This document shows positions 1-8,863 of a stretch of DNA of 64,000 nucleotides, piece after piece. Position 1 is the first letter of the stretch. The number at the start of each line of letters is the position of its first letter. Under the pieces are notes generated by a model that searched no databases, was not told the DNA's origin, and saw only the letters and a list, made by a program, of their open reading frames with translations. Source of the stretch: Woeseiaceae bacterium (GTDB lineage Bacteria; Pseudomonadota; Gammaproteobacteria; Steroidobacterales; Woeseiaceae); the NCBI GenBank assembly GCA_021773095.1, contig JAJFKR010000029.1, forward strand, positions 62,001-126,000, in the 5' to 3' direction. The position numbers and the translations under genes are program-made.

Positions 1-3000
1 GTCGCGAGATATTGGCGATGTCCCGTGGATGTTGACCTCTTCGCCGTCAAACAGTCCGTCGCCGTCGCTATCCGCCACGAGAATGTCCGAGCCCGCCGCA
101 AATTCGCCTGCGTTATCCAGTCCGTCAGCATCTGGATCAAGTGTCGCGTCCGCAGCATTGAGCGGGTCGAGCGCATTGTCGACCTCCCAGCCGTCTCCCA
201 TACTGTCATTGTCGGTGTCGGGGTCGAGCGGATCGGACGAGTGCAGTCGCACTTCTTCCCGGTCGGTCAGGCCATCGTTGTCGGTGTCGCGAACCGACGG
301 ATCGGTGCCGAACGTGAGTGCTTCCTCGCCATCCGAAAGGCCGTCGAAATCGGTGTCGTACGCCAGCGGATCCGAAAAGTGGATCGCAAGTTCCGCGTTG
401 TCAGTCAGCCCATCGAAATCACTGTCTGCAAGCAGCGGATGTGTGTCGAGACCGAATTCCTCGAGGGCGGTGAAGCCGTCACCGTCCTCGTCAATTGCCG
501 AATCGGCCGCGTTTCGCTCGCTCAATCCATGACTGCGCTCCCACCAGTCCGGGATACCGTCGCCGTCCCGGTCCGTGCCACCGCGGCTTACGGCATCGGG
601 TATTGTTTCGGAAAAATTCGTAAAAAAATCGAACTCGAGGAAATCAAATCCCGACAGGTCCGTCGATGACAGCCCGACCGTCCTGATCGAGCTGGCGCAG
701 GAGCAGTCGGTGCCGATCCAGAGTTGCCCGGCATCGCCGAGCGAAATGCTCGTGAGCGCATCACCGGAAAACACCTGCAGCGATCCGAGCAACGTACCGC
801 CGGCGTCGTGCTTGAAAAGCGTCCTGTTACTGCCGACAGAGTAGACGACACCGACAGCGTCGACCGCAATGGCCCGGGCGTCCGGGGAAATATTGAATGA
901 GGAGACGACCGAATAATCGGCGGCCTGAATCTTGTCGACCTGGCCCCCGGTTGCCTGCAATCCGTAGAGGAAGCTGTCCTTTCCTTCTTCCAGGTCGATG
1001 TATTGCCGGCCGCGCAACACCGTGTCGACGTAGCGGCCACGAGGCTCATAAATCGCCACACCATGGTCGCTGACCGCGTCGGTAACCAGGAACTGACTGC
1101 CAAATGGTGTCGCGACAGGTCTTTGAAGGCCCGCATGGATAACGGTGTCTGTTTCGTTCGTAAGCGGGTCGAACGAGCGGATGCGCGGGCCCTGCACGAT
1201 GACGACTTTATTATCGTTCGCTTGCCTGAGGTCGAACGACCAGCTACCTGACTCTTCATCCAGCAACAGCCGGGATTCGAGTCCAACCGGGTCTGTCTCC
1301 CACATTTTTGCGCCGTTGAAGACCACGGCATTGGCGTCGTTGCCTGCGGCGGGGCGTGGGACGTGATAGCGCAGGTTGTCGATGAGGGCATGCGCGGATG
1401 GAACGTTCTGGCGCAGGATGAATGAGAAGGATATGACATGTTCGCCGGGCGGGACGGGGACGAGAATTTCGCGCCATTCGGTACCGGTATAGGACGATCC
1501 GAGTTGCAGTTCGCCATCGATGCGTACGGAAATCTGCCCGACAATGCCCGGAAAGTCTTCGACGACCCTGGCATCGAACACCAGCTCGCCGGCGACAAAA
1601 TCACCGGCCCACTCGATGAGAGCCTCGCGAAAGACGGCGACAGGATCCGACCGGAGTGCATGGGAGCCCTCCGTGGCCTCGCCGGCAACTGCAGACCATT
1701 GGGCCAGTGTATTCTCCGATGCGCGCCAGCCTGCCGGCAGCCCGAATTCGAAGGATTCGTAGTAGTTACGAGTAGCAGTGCCAGAGTCCGACGGATCTGC
1801 GGGATTCGAGAAATACCGGTCGACTTCGTCGCGATCACGCACACCATCGCCATCAGAATCAGCGCTGAGGGGGTGGCTGCCATGCGTAAGCAATTCCTCA
1901 CCGTCACCCAGTCCGTCATCGTCGGTATCGAAGAGCGCAGGGTCGGTGAAATAGACATTGAGCTCGTCGGCGTCGCGAATCTCGTCGCCGTCGGTGTCGA
2001 CGGAAAACGGATTTGTGAAACTGTGGAACTCGTCGAGATTCGACAAGCTGTCCTGGTCGGGGTCCTCAGTTGCATCGGTAGCGTCGGCATGCCGGAGCTT
2101 ATTTTGCCGCTCCCAGTAGTCGGACATGCCGTCGCCGTCCAGATCACCGCTGACGTCAATTGCGGCGATCATACGGGAATTCGTCTCCCGAACGATCAGG
2201 ACACCATCAGATGACAGCGCAAGTTCGCCCCGGGCGGAGATTGACCAGACCTCCTGTCCGCTCACCAGGTTGATCGCCGATGTGCCAACCTCTGTTCCCG
2301 TGAAAACGTGTGTTTTCGTGGACACAACCGTATGTATTAGAGCGCGCTCTGCCCAGACCCACACGATTTGTCCCGTGACGCGGTCTATCGCAACGAGTTC
2401 GTCGCGGTCATTCGTGGCGAGAACAAAATCTTCGCCAATACTGGCGCTGATCCATCGATGCCGCAGCACCGTCCAGTTGGCCTGGCCTGTAGTCACGTTA
2501 ATACTGAACAGGCAATCGCCGTCGCTGACGAAAGCGGTCTCACTGCCGGCAAGCGCGATGACTTTACCTGTTCCGACCCCACTGGGGCATCCGCCGGTAC
2601 TGAAATCAAAGTTCATTAACCCGGTTTGCCGGTCGTAGCCTTCGACCACGGAATTCTGTGCGAGAAGGACGTGGGTATCGTTTACCGTCGGGTGGGTGAG
2701 GTTGAAGCCCGCGGGATCTGTCAGCGTAGTGCGCCAGACCTCATTGCCCGACGATATGTCCAGTCGCACCAGGTCGGATTGGGTCGTCGTGAATATAGAT
2801 CCACTTTGGACCGTGTAGTAACCGGGCGTACTTACATCGTTTGCCGATGTGGCGACGCGAACGAATGCGCCCGTCTCCGCATCAAACACACCAAACACAT
2901 TGGAGCCGGTGCCGTCGGCATTACCTTCGACCACAACGTGGCCATCGCTGATTGCAGGTTCGCTGACTCTGGACGAACCCGGCAAATCGGCCCGCCATGT

Positions 3001-5343
3001 TTCGAGGCCATCCGCGACGCGACGCGCGACGACTTGTTCGGGGTGCGCGCCGTCATCGAATTCGAAAAACAGATCGCGCAGAACGGCGCGGTATCGTCCG
3101 CTGCGGTAAGGAGTTTCCTGCTGCCAGACCGGGCGGAAATCGGCACCAACGCTGGAGATCGGGACAAAGGCGGTCTGCGCGCCGTTGCCCGACACGCCCG
3201 ACCATGGTTGACCCACAGGTACGGACGTGGCGTCATTCGGGTCTGTGCCTGCCTCGAACTCTTCCAGGTTGGTAGCCCCGTCGCCATCCGGGTCCTGGGT
3301 GGCATCGTCCGCGAGCAGCGGGTCGAGCCCGTTCGCAATCTCCCAGCCGTCGTTCATGCCGTCGGTGTCCGAGTCCGCGGATGCCGGATCTGTCAAGTGA
3401 ATATCACGCTCATCGCCGTCGGCCAGACCGTCCTCGTCACTGTCGACGCGACCAGGATGCGTGCCGAGACCGAATTCATCGCCGTTGCTTATGCCGTCGC
3501 CATCGGCGTCGCCTGCAGCGTCCGGAGATCGCGGATCCAGCCCGTTGGCTTCCTCCCAGCCGTCGGGCATGCCGTCGTTATCGGAATCTGCATTCAGTGG
3601 ATCGGTATTCGATATCGCGACTTCATGACCATCGGAAAGTCCGTCCGCATCGGAGTCCGGGTCGAGCGGATTCGTAAGGTGCACCGACACCTCGGCGTTG
3701 TCTGTCAAACCGTCGTCATCAGTATCGGCGCGGATCGGGTCAGTGCCGTACACGTGAACCTCATCGCCGTCGTTGAGGCCGTCGGCATCCGTATCCGGCA
3801 TTGACGGATCGGACAGCGACAAGAACTCGTCGACATTCGTAAGGCCATCGGAATCCAGGTCGAGGAAGGCGTCCGCCGGGTTGTTGCGGTCTAGCCCGAA
3901 TCTGTCCTCCCAGAAGTCCGGCATGCCGTCCGAGTCCGTGTCGAGCGCGACAAAATCCGCACGCAGGCGCATGCCGTTCGCCACCTTGCCTTGTAATTCG
4001 GCCGACGACACGCCCGAAGAAAGGATCTCCTGCCGAATATCGGTCATGCTCAAGACCGGGCTTTGCGCCTTCAACAGGCCTGCGACACCCGTGACGAAAG
4101 GCGCCGCCATAGAGGTGCCACTCACGAATGCGATCTGGTTGCCGCGGCTCGTTGTGACGATGTCGACGCCCGGGGCGGCGATGTCGACGGATTGCGCGCC
4201 AAAATTCGAAAACGCTGCCAGGCTGCCGTTCCTGTCAATCGCAGCGACGGCAATGATGTTGTTACCGGGATACGATGCGGGATACGTTGGGTTGAAATCG
4301 TTGCTTTGCGAATCGTTGCCTGCCGCGGCAACGAACAGGATATCGCGTGTGTCGTGGGCGTTTATCGCCACTTGCAGAAGCGTTGAAAATTGGTGATTAC
4401 CCCAGGAGTTGTTTGTAGCAACGATGTTGACGCCCGCATCCTTCAAGTCCCGGAAGTACTCGATGCATTGCAGGGCGTCGTCGAGCGTGCCGCTCCCAAA
4501 CTGATTCAGGAACTTGCATGACGCGATCGATACGTCCCACATGACGCCGGCGACCGCGCGGGAGTTATTACCGCGGGCGCCGATGATGCCTGCAACCTGG
4601 GTTCCGTGCCCGTCATCGTCCAACACCTCTGCATTCTCGAGAATCGTGTTGATGCCGTAAATATCGTCGACCCATCCGTTGCCGTCGTCATCCAACCCGT
4701 TTCCGGGGATTTCGCCCGGGTTCCGCCACAAGTTGCCCTGGAGGTCGAAATCAAGCGTGCTGATGCCTGTGTCGATCACACCGATCACGATGTCTTTGTC
4801 ACCGGTCGTGAATTGCCAGGCTTCGGGTGCATTGATGTCGACATCCGGCGTTCCGAAGTTTCGGCCGGTATTGTGAAGCCCCCATTGATCGGGGAAGTGC
4901 GGGTCGTCCGGAATCGTCGCCGCCCGGTAGATAAAGTTTGGTTCGGTGTGGCTGATCCCAGCGTTTTCGGCTAATGTCTCTGCCGCTTGCGCCACCGTAA
5001 TTCCAGCCGGCAATCTTACGAGTAGCGTCGCAGTTCCGAAGCGAAACCGCGAAATGACGGTAGCGCCGAAATCCTCGACAGTCCTACCGATATCTTCGTC
5101 GGGCGTGCCATCGACAAAAGTGACAAACAGCTCCGTTGGGACAAAATCGTCTTTTTCCGAATACCGGGGTTCGACGGTTTCCAGAGCGTCGCTTGAGTCC
5201 AGGTCGGTCTCGCCAGCGGCTATCGTGCCAGGTGTCCCGGCAAGGTCGCCCTCCTCAACAGCCGTGTCGTGCAGCGACCCCGTCGCGGAAAGGAGGCCGA
5301 AGCCGATCATGGCAAGTAGTTTTCGCTTGGCCGATTGCCTCAT
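1..5343 (-). CDS. Giant secreted subtilisin-like (S8) protease with TSP3-type calcium repeats and two beta-propeller regions, partial
   Basis: The open frame runs from an ATG at 5341-5343 to the left edge with no stop, so at least 1,780 residues are present and the C-terminus lies outside. A short hydrophobic leader after basic MRQSAKRK suggests export. A propeptide-like segment with the DPHFPDQWGLHNTG motif precedes an S8 domain (about 180-440): Asp191 in VIDTGI, His246 in DGHGT, Ser411 in SGTSMAAP, all intact. DxDxDG-type repeats resembling thrombospondin type 3 fill about 460-705, 1065-1190 and 1588 to the edge. A PQQ-like propeller with repeated G..VW strands (about 705-1060), a jelly-roll-like stretch (about 1191-1325) and a second propeller-like region (about 1330-1580) lie between them. 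The likely role is calcium-stabilised extracellular or surface proteolysis. The S8 call is firm; the later domains are read by eye. Confidence 0.93.
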   Translation of the reverse strand, partial: MRQSAKRKLLAMIGFGLLSATGSLHDTAVEEGDLAGTPGTIAAGETDLDSSDALETVEPRYSEKDDFVPTELFVTFVDGTPDEDIGRTVEDFGATVISRFRFGTATLLVRLPAGITVAQAAETLAENAGISHTEPNFIYRAATIPDDPHFPDQWGLHNTGRNFGTPDVDINAPEAWQFTTGDKDIVIGVIDTGISTLDFDLQGNLWRNPGEIPGNGLDDDGNGWVDDIYGINTILENAEVLDDDGHGTQVAGIIGARGNNSRAVAGVMWDVSIASCKFLNQFGSGTLDDALQCIEYFRDLKDAGVNIVATNNSWGNHQFSTLLQVAINAHDTRDILFVAAAGNDSQSNDFNPTYPASYPGNNIIAVAAIDRNGSLAAFSNFGAQSVDIAAPGVDIVTTSRGNQIAFVSGTSMAAPFVTGVAGLLKAQSPVLSMTDIRQEILSSGVSSAELQGKVANGMRLRADFVALDTDSDGMPDFWEDRFGLDRNNPADAFLDLDSDGLTNVDEFLSLSDPSMPDTDADGLNDGDEVHVYGTDPIRADTDDDGLTDNAEVSVHLTNPLDPDSDADGLSDGHEVAISNTDPLNADSDNDGMPDGWEEANGLDPRSPDAAGDADGDGISNGDEFGLGTHPGRVDSDEDGLADGDERDIHLTDPASADSDTDGMNDGWEIANGLDPLLADDATQDPDGDGATNLEEFEAGTDPNDATSVPVGQPWSGVSGNGAQTAFVPISSVGADFRPVWQQETPYRSGRYRAVLRDLFFEFDDGAHPEQVVARRVADGLETWRADLPGSSRVSEPAISDGHVVVEGNADGTGSNVFGVFDAETGAFVRVATSANDVSTPGYYTVQSGSIFTTTQSDLVRLDISSGNEVWRTTLTDPAGFNLTHPTVNDTHVLLAQNSVVEGYDRQTGLMNFDFSTGGCPSGVGTGKVIALAGSETAFVSDGDCLFSINVTTGQANWTVLRHRWISASIGEDFVLATNDRDELVAIDRVTGQIVWVWAERALIHTVVSTKTHVFTGTEVGTSAINLVSGQEVWSISARGELALSSDGVLIVRETNSRMIAAIDVSGDLDGDGMSDYWERQNKLRHADATDATEDPDQDSLSNLDEFHSFTNPFSVDTDGDEIRDADELNVYFTDPALFDTDDDGLGDGEELLTHGSHPLSADSDGDGVRDRDEVDRYFSNPADPSDSGTATRNYYESFEFGLPAGWRASENTLAQWSAVAGEATEGSHALRSDPVAVFREALIEWAGDFVAGELVFDARVVEDFPGIVGQISVRIDGELQLGSSYTGTEWREILVPVPPGEHVISFSFILRQNVPSAHALIDNLRYHVPRPAAGNDANAVVFNGAKMWETDPVGLESRLLLDEESGSWSFDLRQANDNKVVIVQGPRIRSFDPLTNETDTVIHAGLQRPVATPFGSQFLVTDAVSDHGVAIYEPRGRYVDTVLRGRQYIDLEEGKDSFLYGLQATGGQVDKIQAADYSVVSSFNISPDARAIAVDAVGVVYSVGSNRTLFKHDAGGTLLGSLQVFSGDALTSISLGDAGQLWIGTDCSCASSIRTVGLSSTDLSGFDFLEFDFFTNFSETIPDAVSRGGTDRDGDGIPDWWERSHGLSERNAADSAIDEDGDGFTALEEFGLDTHPLLADSDFDGLTDNAELAIHFSDPLAYDTDFDGLSDGEEALTFGTDPSVRDTDNDGLTDREEVRLHSSDPLDPDTDNDSMGDGWEVDNALDPLNAADATLDPDADGLDNAGEFAAGSDILVADSDGDGLFDGEEVNIHGTSPISRD

Positions 5344-5423
5344 GCGTGCGCCGTCTCATTCGAGTTCTTATTTTGGTTGGAAATATTAGCATTGCCGGCC
5401 AGCCCCTACAAAAACGTGCGGCC

Positions 5424-5453
5424 ATGTAACTTGTAGAAAGATTGGTGTGTCAA
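5424..5453 (-). promoter_or_regulatory. Candidate sigma-70 promoter for the S8 protease
   Basis: A perfect TTGACA -35 box (minus strand, 5448-5453) lies about 105 bases upstream of the protease ATG. The best -10 at 18-base spacing is TTACAT (5424-5429), a weak match. The 137-base gap between the amidohydrolase stop and the protease start holds no other feature I can name. Confidence 0.35.
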
Positions 5454-5480
5454 TACGAAAGTTATAGCTAGCAGTTGAAC

Positions 5481-7217
5481 CTACCGCACGATCTCGCCGT
5501 CTCGATAACGGATCCGGCCACCGACAATCGTCATTACGATTTCGGTGTCAAGCAATGTCTCGTCCGAAACAGTCAACAGGTTTTGCGACAACACTGTGAT
5601 ATCGGCCAGCTTGCCGGGCGTTATCGAGCCCTTTATATCCTCTTCAAACGCCGCAATCGCGTTACCCATTGTGTACGAATAAAGCGCGCGATCGCGAGAA
5701 TACACTTCCTGCGGCTGGAACAATGTGCCGTCGGGCAGTCGGCGCGTCACCGAGCAATGAAAACTGCCGATCGGGCTGATCTCGTCGACGGGCGGGTCTG
5801 TCCCGTTCGTCGGCACCAGGCCGGCTTCAGCAAGCGTGTTAAAAATGTAACTCCGCTCGTGCGTGCGTTCCTGGCCAAGGCGTTCCTCTACCCAGGGCCC
5901 ATCTGAGCAGGCAAATATCCCCTGCACAGCCGGGATGACACTGGCCTCGACCGTCCGCTGGACATCATCCGGGTGTATCACCTGTGCATGCTCTATACGC
6001 CATCGCAAATCGGTTTTGTCGGGATGCTTCGCAAACGCTGCTTCGTAGATATTAAGGAGTTCGCGGTACGCCCGGTCGCCGATACCCTGGATTGCCATTT
6101 GGTAGTCGTGTTCGATCGCGAGCTTCGCGGATGCTTCGATCTCTTCGATTGGGACAACATTCAGGCCGTAGCTACGTGGCATATCGGAGTAGGGTTCCAG
6201 CAGCCAGCCGCCGTGTGTGCCCAGCGCACCATCGAGGACCTTTTCGCCGATGCTGCGAACTGTCAGGAAATTGTCGCCGTAGCCGACCATGCGATATTCA
6301 TCGAGGCGGCCCGCCATGTCCGCGGCCTGTTCTTCGAATGCCATGTACAGGCGCACAGGCAGATTGCCTTCGTCGGCCATGGTCTTCAGCAAATCGACCT
6401 CAGCGAATGTTGTACCGAGATCCTGGAAAGACGTCAGGCCGTTACGCAGTGCCTCTTCACCGGCGAGCGTCACCATGCGCCGCAGCTCTGACTCAGCAAG
6501 CCCGGCCGGGCGGCGTCCCTGATGGCCGGAATAGGCGATACGAAAAATGTCCTGCGCCGCTTCGCGCATCATGCCCGTGGCCCGGCCGTTCGCGTCGCGT
6601 ACGATCTCGCCGCCCTCGGGTGGCTCGGTACTCCCGTCGACTTCTACGAGTGTCATGGCACGCTGGTTCACGAACACGGCGTGGCCGCTGGTATGAATGA
6701 GCATCACAGGATGATCGGGCGTAGCGTTGCTCAGTGAGTCGTGAACCGGTAAACCCTCAACGAGCACGTCCTCCCGGGTTTCCCATTTGTCCTGGTGCCA
6801 GCCGCGCCCGATGATCCACTCACCCGCCTTTGTGTTGGCTGCCTCATCCACAACCATCGACACAATCTCCGAGAAACCCTTCGCGTTACGGAAATCCAGG
6901 ATCATCAGTGATCCGCCGAAACTCGTGTAGTGCCCGTGGCCTTCGATGAAGCCGGGTATCACCATTTGGCCATGTAAGTCGATGAGCTCGGTATCGTCGC
7001 CCCGATACTTTGAGATTTCTTCAGTCGTGCCCACTGCGAGAATACGATCGCTTTCGATCGCGACTGCTTCGGCAAAAGGTAACGCTGCATCGACCGTTAC
7101 CACGTCGGCATTAACGAGAAGCAGGTCGGCGACGGCGTGAACCTCTCGCGAGTTGGGGCTGTCGCAAGCACCGAGCAACGCAACCGCAAGTGGGAATAGC
7201 ACCCGAATTGTTTTCAT
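5481..7217 (-). CDS. Amidohydrolase family 3 (YtcJ-like) lipoprotein
   Basis: A 578-residue metal-dependent hydrolase of the amidohydrolase superfamily. A lipobox (LLGAC, Cys18) suggests attachment to the periplasmic side of a membrane. The frame then shows LLLVNADVVTVDAALPFAEA, typical of the small beta-domain of imidazolonepropionase/YtcJ proteins, and GFIEGHGHY, the HxH metal motif. DLRWRIEHAQ and the late ITVLSQNLLTV segment also fit family 3. It starts one base after the stop of the M28 peptidase gene, so the two are probably co-transcribed. The substrate is unknown: YtcJ relatives act on amides, formamides or cyclic ureides, and this cannot be settled from sequence. Length is normal for the family. 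Confidence 0.85.
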   Translation of the reverse strand: MKTIRVLFPLAVALLGACDSPNSREVHAVADLLLVNADVVTVDAALPFAEAVAIESDRILAVGTTEEISKYRGDDTELIDLHGQMVIPGFIEGHGHYTSFGGSLMILDFRNAKGFSEIVSMVVDEAANTKAGEWIIGRGWHQDKWETREDVLVEGLPVHDSLSNATPDHPVMLIHTSGHAVFVNQRAMTLVEVDGSTEPPEGGEIVRDANGRATGMMREAAQDIFRIAYSGHQGRRPAGLAESELRRMVTLAGEEALRNGLTSFQDLGTTFAEVDLLKTMADEGNLPVRLYMAFEEQAADMAGRLDEYRMVGYGDNFLTVRSIGEKVLDGALGTHGGWLLEPYSDMPRSYGLNVVPIEEIEASAKLAIEHDYQMAIQGIGDRAYRELLNIYEAAFAKHPDKTDLRWRIEHAQVIHPDDVQRTVEASVIPAVQGIFACSDGPWVEERLGQERTHERSYIFNTLAEAGLVPTNGTDPPVDEISPIGSFHCSVTRRLPDGTLFQPQEVYSRDRALYSYTMGNAIAAFEEDIKGSITPGKLADITVLSQNLLTVSDETLLDTEIVMTIVGGRIRYRDGEIVR

Positions 7218-7218
7218 C

Positions 7219-8745
7219 TTACTGAATCGCCAAGGGGCCCATGAAGCTTGTGTCTTTGTCTCTCAAAACGAAGTCCCTGTTGACCCGGACACTGTCAATA
7301 TCGGATGTGTCCATAGCGTACTTCATGGCGGCATACGCGACGACATCTGAGTTCACTTCCAGTGACTTGAGGCTAATGTTATCGAACGTATCACACTCGC
7401 GATGATAACAGGGGTCATACTGCTCCCCGGCCGTGCCACCCCACAAACCGGCTTCGTTGACTGTCTTGATACCCTCTGCACCGGTAAACAACCCGCCCGA
7501 AGGGATGCCAACCTCAATGAATGGACCGTAGTCCGAACGGCCAGAGAAATCGGTGCCCTTGAATGGTTCGCCCAGCATCGAGTAATACGTTTCGAAGGTT
7601 TGCTCAATTTGTGCGGAGCCGCTTGGGCCCGGACCAGCGCCGATCCCGTCGGAATCGTCACCGTCATATATTGAAAAGACGTAGTTTGGGGAGCCGATCA
7701 TGTCAAAGTTGAGATAAAGCGTTATCTGGCCCAGTTCCTGCGGCGACAGGTTGCTCACGTAATACCTGGAACCGACGAGGCCAGATTCCTCCGCCCCCCA
7801 CCAGGCAAAGCGCACCCTGTTGAGCGGGGTGACAAGAGCCATTTGCACGGCCGTCTCAAGGATAGCTGCACTGCCCGAGCCGTTGTCCTGGATACCCGGA
7901 CCCTGATTCACGGAGTCGAGGTGCGCTCCGACCACAATCGTATTGTTCGGATCACCGCTTATCGTATCGGCAAGCACGTTGTAACTTGTCGCCAGACCAC
8001 GGAAGACATCCACGACCATGTGAAATTCAAGTCCAGCCATCATCGACCATTGCTCACCGAGACTATAGGTGGAAAACAACACCGGTATTCCTCCGGCGTA
8101 GCCGGCCCCGAGGGAGGCGCTGTCCAGGCCGAGTCGATCGTTCGTATTGCCCTGGTTGAATATGATGGCGCCGACGGCACCGGCAGCGGCCGCATTCTCG
8201 GCCTTCTGTCGATACGTACAGGTGCCTCGCTGAATCAGTGCGATGTGACCGACGGGAAAAGTCGCAAAGTCCGCCACTTCACAGCCGCTGGTTGATGTGT
8301 TGTCCGGCCCCAGCTGCAGGTCGACGGCGGTGACCTGCGCCGTTACATCTCCCGGGTCGGTTTGCGATATAAGCTCGTGATCAATCCCGTCTATATAAAT
8401 AGTCGGCACAGGCGACTGCTGCTCAAGAACAGACGGTCCGAGCCTTATGAATGCAGGGTACTGAAATTCTTGCACGATCACGATGTACCCTGCGGCTTCC
8501 AGCTGAGATGCGACGTACTCAGCTGACTCGTTATAACCCGGTGTACCCGATACCCGAGTACCGTTGTTGGCATCAGCAATGCTCTGCAATACTGATTGGT
8601 GGGCACGCACGCCGTCTATCGTCACCAGTTCAACAAGGTCGAGAGGTGTACTGACCACGGGTGGATCACTGCTGTGCTTCTCGGAACAAGCGACTCCCAG
8701 CAGTGATACGAGAAGCACGGCTATTGAGGTGATCTTTCTGCGCAT
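7219..8745 (-). CDS. M28-family zinc aminopeptidase with PA domain, lipoprotein
   Basis: A 508-residue exported peptidase. I start at MRRKITS (8743-8745) and not 10 codons upstream, because this places a proper signal peptide with lipobox LLGVAC (Cys20). A protease-associated (PA) insert lies at about 120-235. The M28 catalytic domain follows with GAHLDSV (His275, Asp277), IQDNGSG (Asp287), WWGAEESG (Glu319/Glu320), NFDMIGS (Asp348) and a distal CYHRECDT histidine, which together form the usual co-catalytic two-zinc site. It would trim amino acids from peptides in the periplasm or at the cell surface, which fits the nearby S8 protease. It is immediately followed by the amidohydrolase gene. 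A few M28 members act on other amides, but aminopeptidase is the most probable role. Confidence 0.92.
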   Translation of the reverse strand: MRRKITSIAVLLVSLLGVACSEKHSSDPPVVSTPLDLVELVTIDGVRAHQSVLQSIADANNGTRVSGTPGYNESAEYVASQLEAAGYIVIVQEFQYPAFIRLGPSVLEQQSPVPTIYIDGIDHELISQTDPGDVTAQVTAVDLQLGPDNTSTSGCEVADFATFPVGHIALIQRGTCTYRQKAENAAAAGAVGAIIFNQGNTNDRLGLDSASLGAGYAGGIPVLFSTYSLGEQWSMMAGLEFHMVVDVFRGLATSYNVLADTISGDPNNTIVVGAHLDSVNQGPGIQDNGSGSAAILETAVQMALVTPLNRVRFAWWGAEESGLVGSRYYVSNLSPQELGQITLYLNFDMIGSPNYVFSIYDGDDSDGIGAGPGPSGSAQIEQTFETYYSMLGEPFKGTDFSGRSDYGPFIEVGIPSGGLFTGAEGIKTVNEAGLWGGTAGEQYDPCYHRECDTFDNISLKSLEVNSDVVAYAAMKYAMDTSDIDSVRVNRDFVLRDKDTSFMGPLAIQ

Positions 8746-8863
8746 GGGATTCACGCCTTCGGTCTTGGTAAGCACCGGTCTTCCGGCAACAGGACGTTGC
8801 TGAATCTACCATTGAACGTACCGGTCTGTGGATCCGTACCTACCGCAGTTCTCGGACGGAAAG

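Noticed and set aside
3230-3960. Tandem short repeats that might be a CRISPR array or satellite
   Set aside because: The periodicity follows DxDxDG-type codons of the protease with variable spacing; there are no conserved direct repeats with unique spacers.
25-4974. Numerous open frames on the plus strand and in other minus phases across the first 5 kb
   Set aside because: They lie over the giant protease frame, whose catalytic motifs and acidic repeats are coherent. The other frames read as low-complexity or Val/Arg/Ser-rich shadows of the repeated GAYxxxGAY codons.
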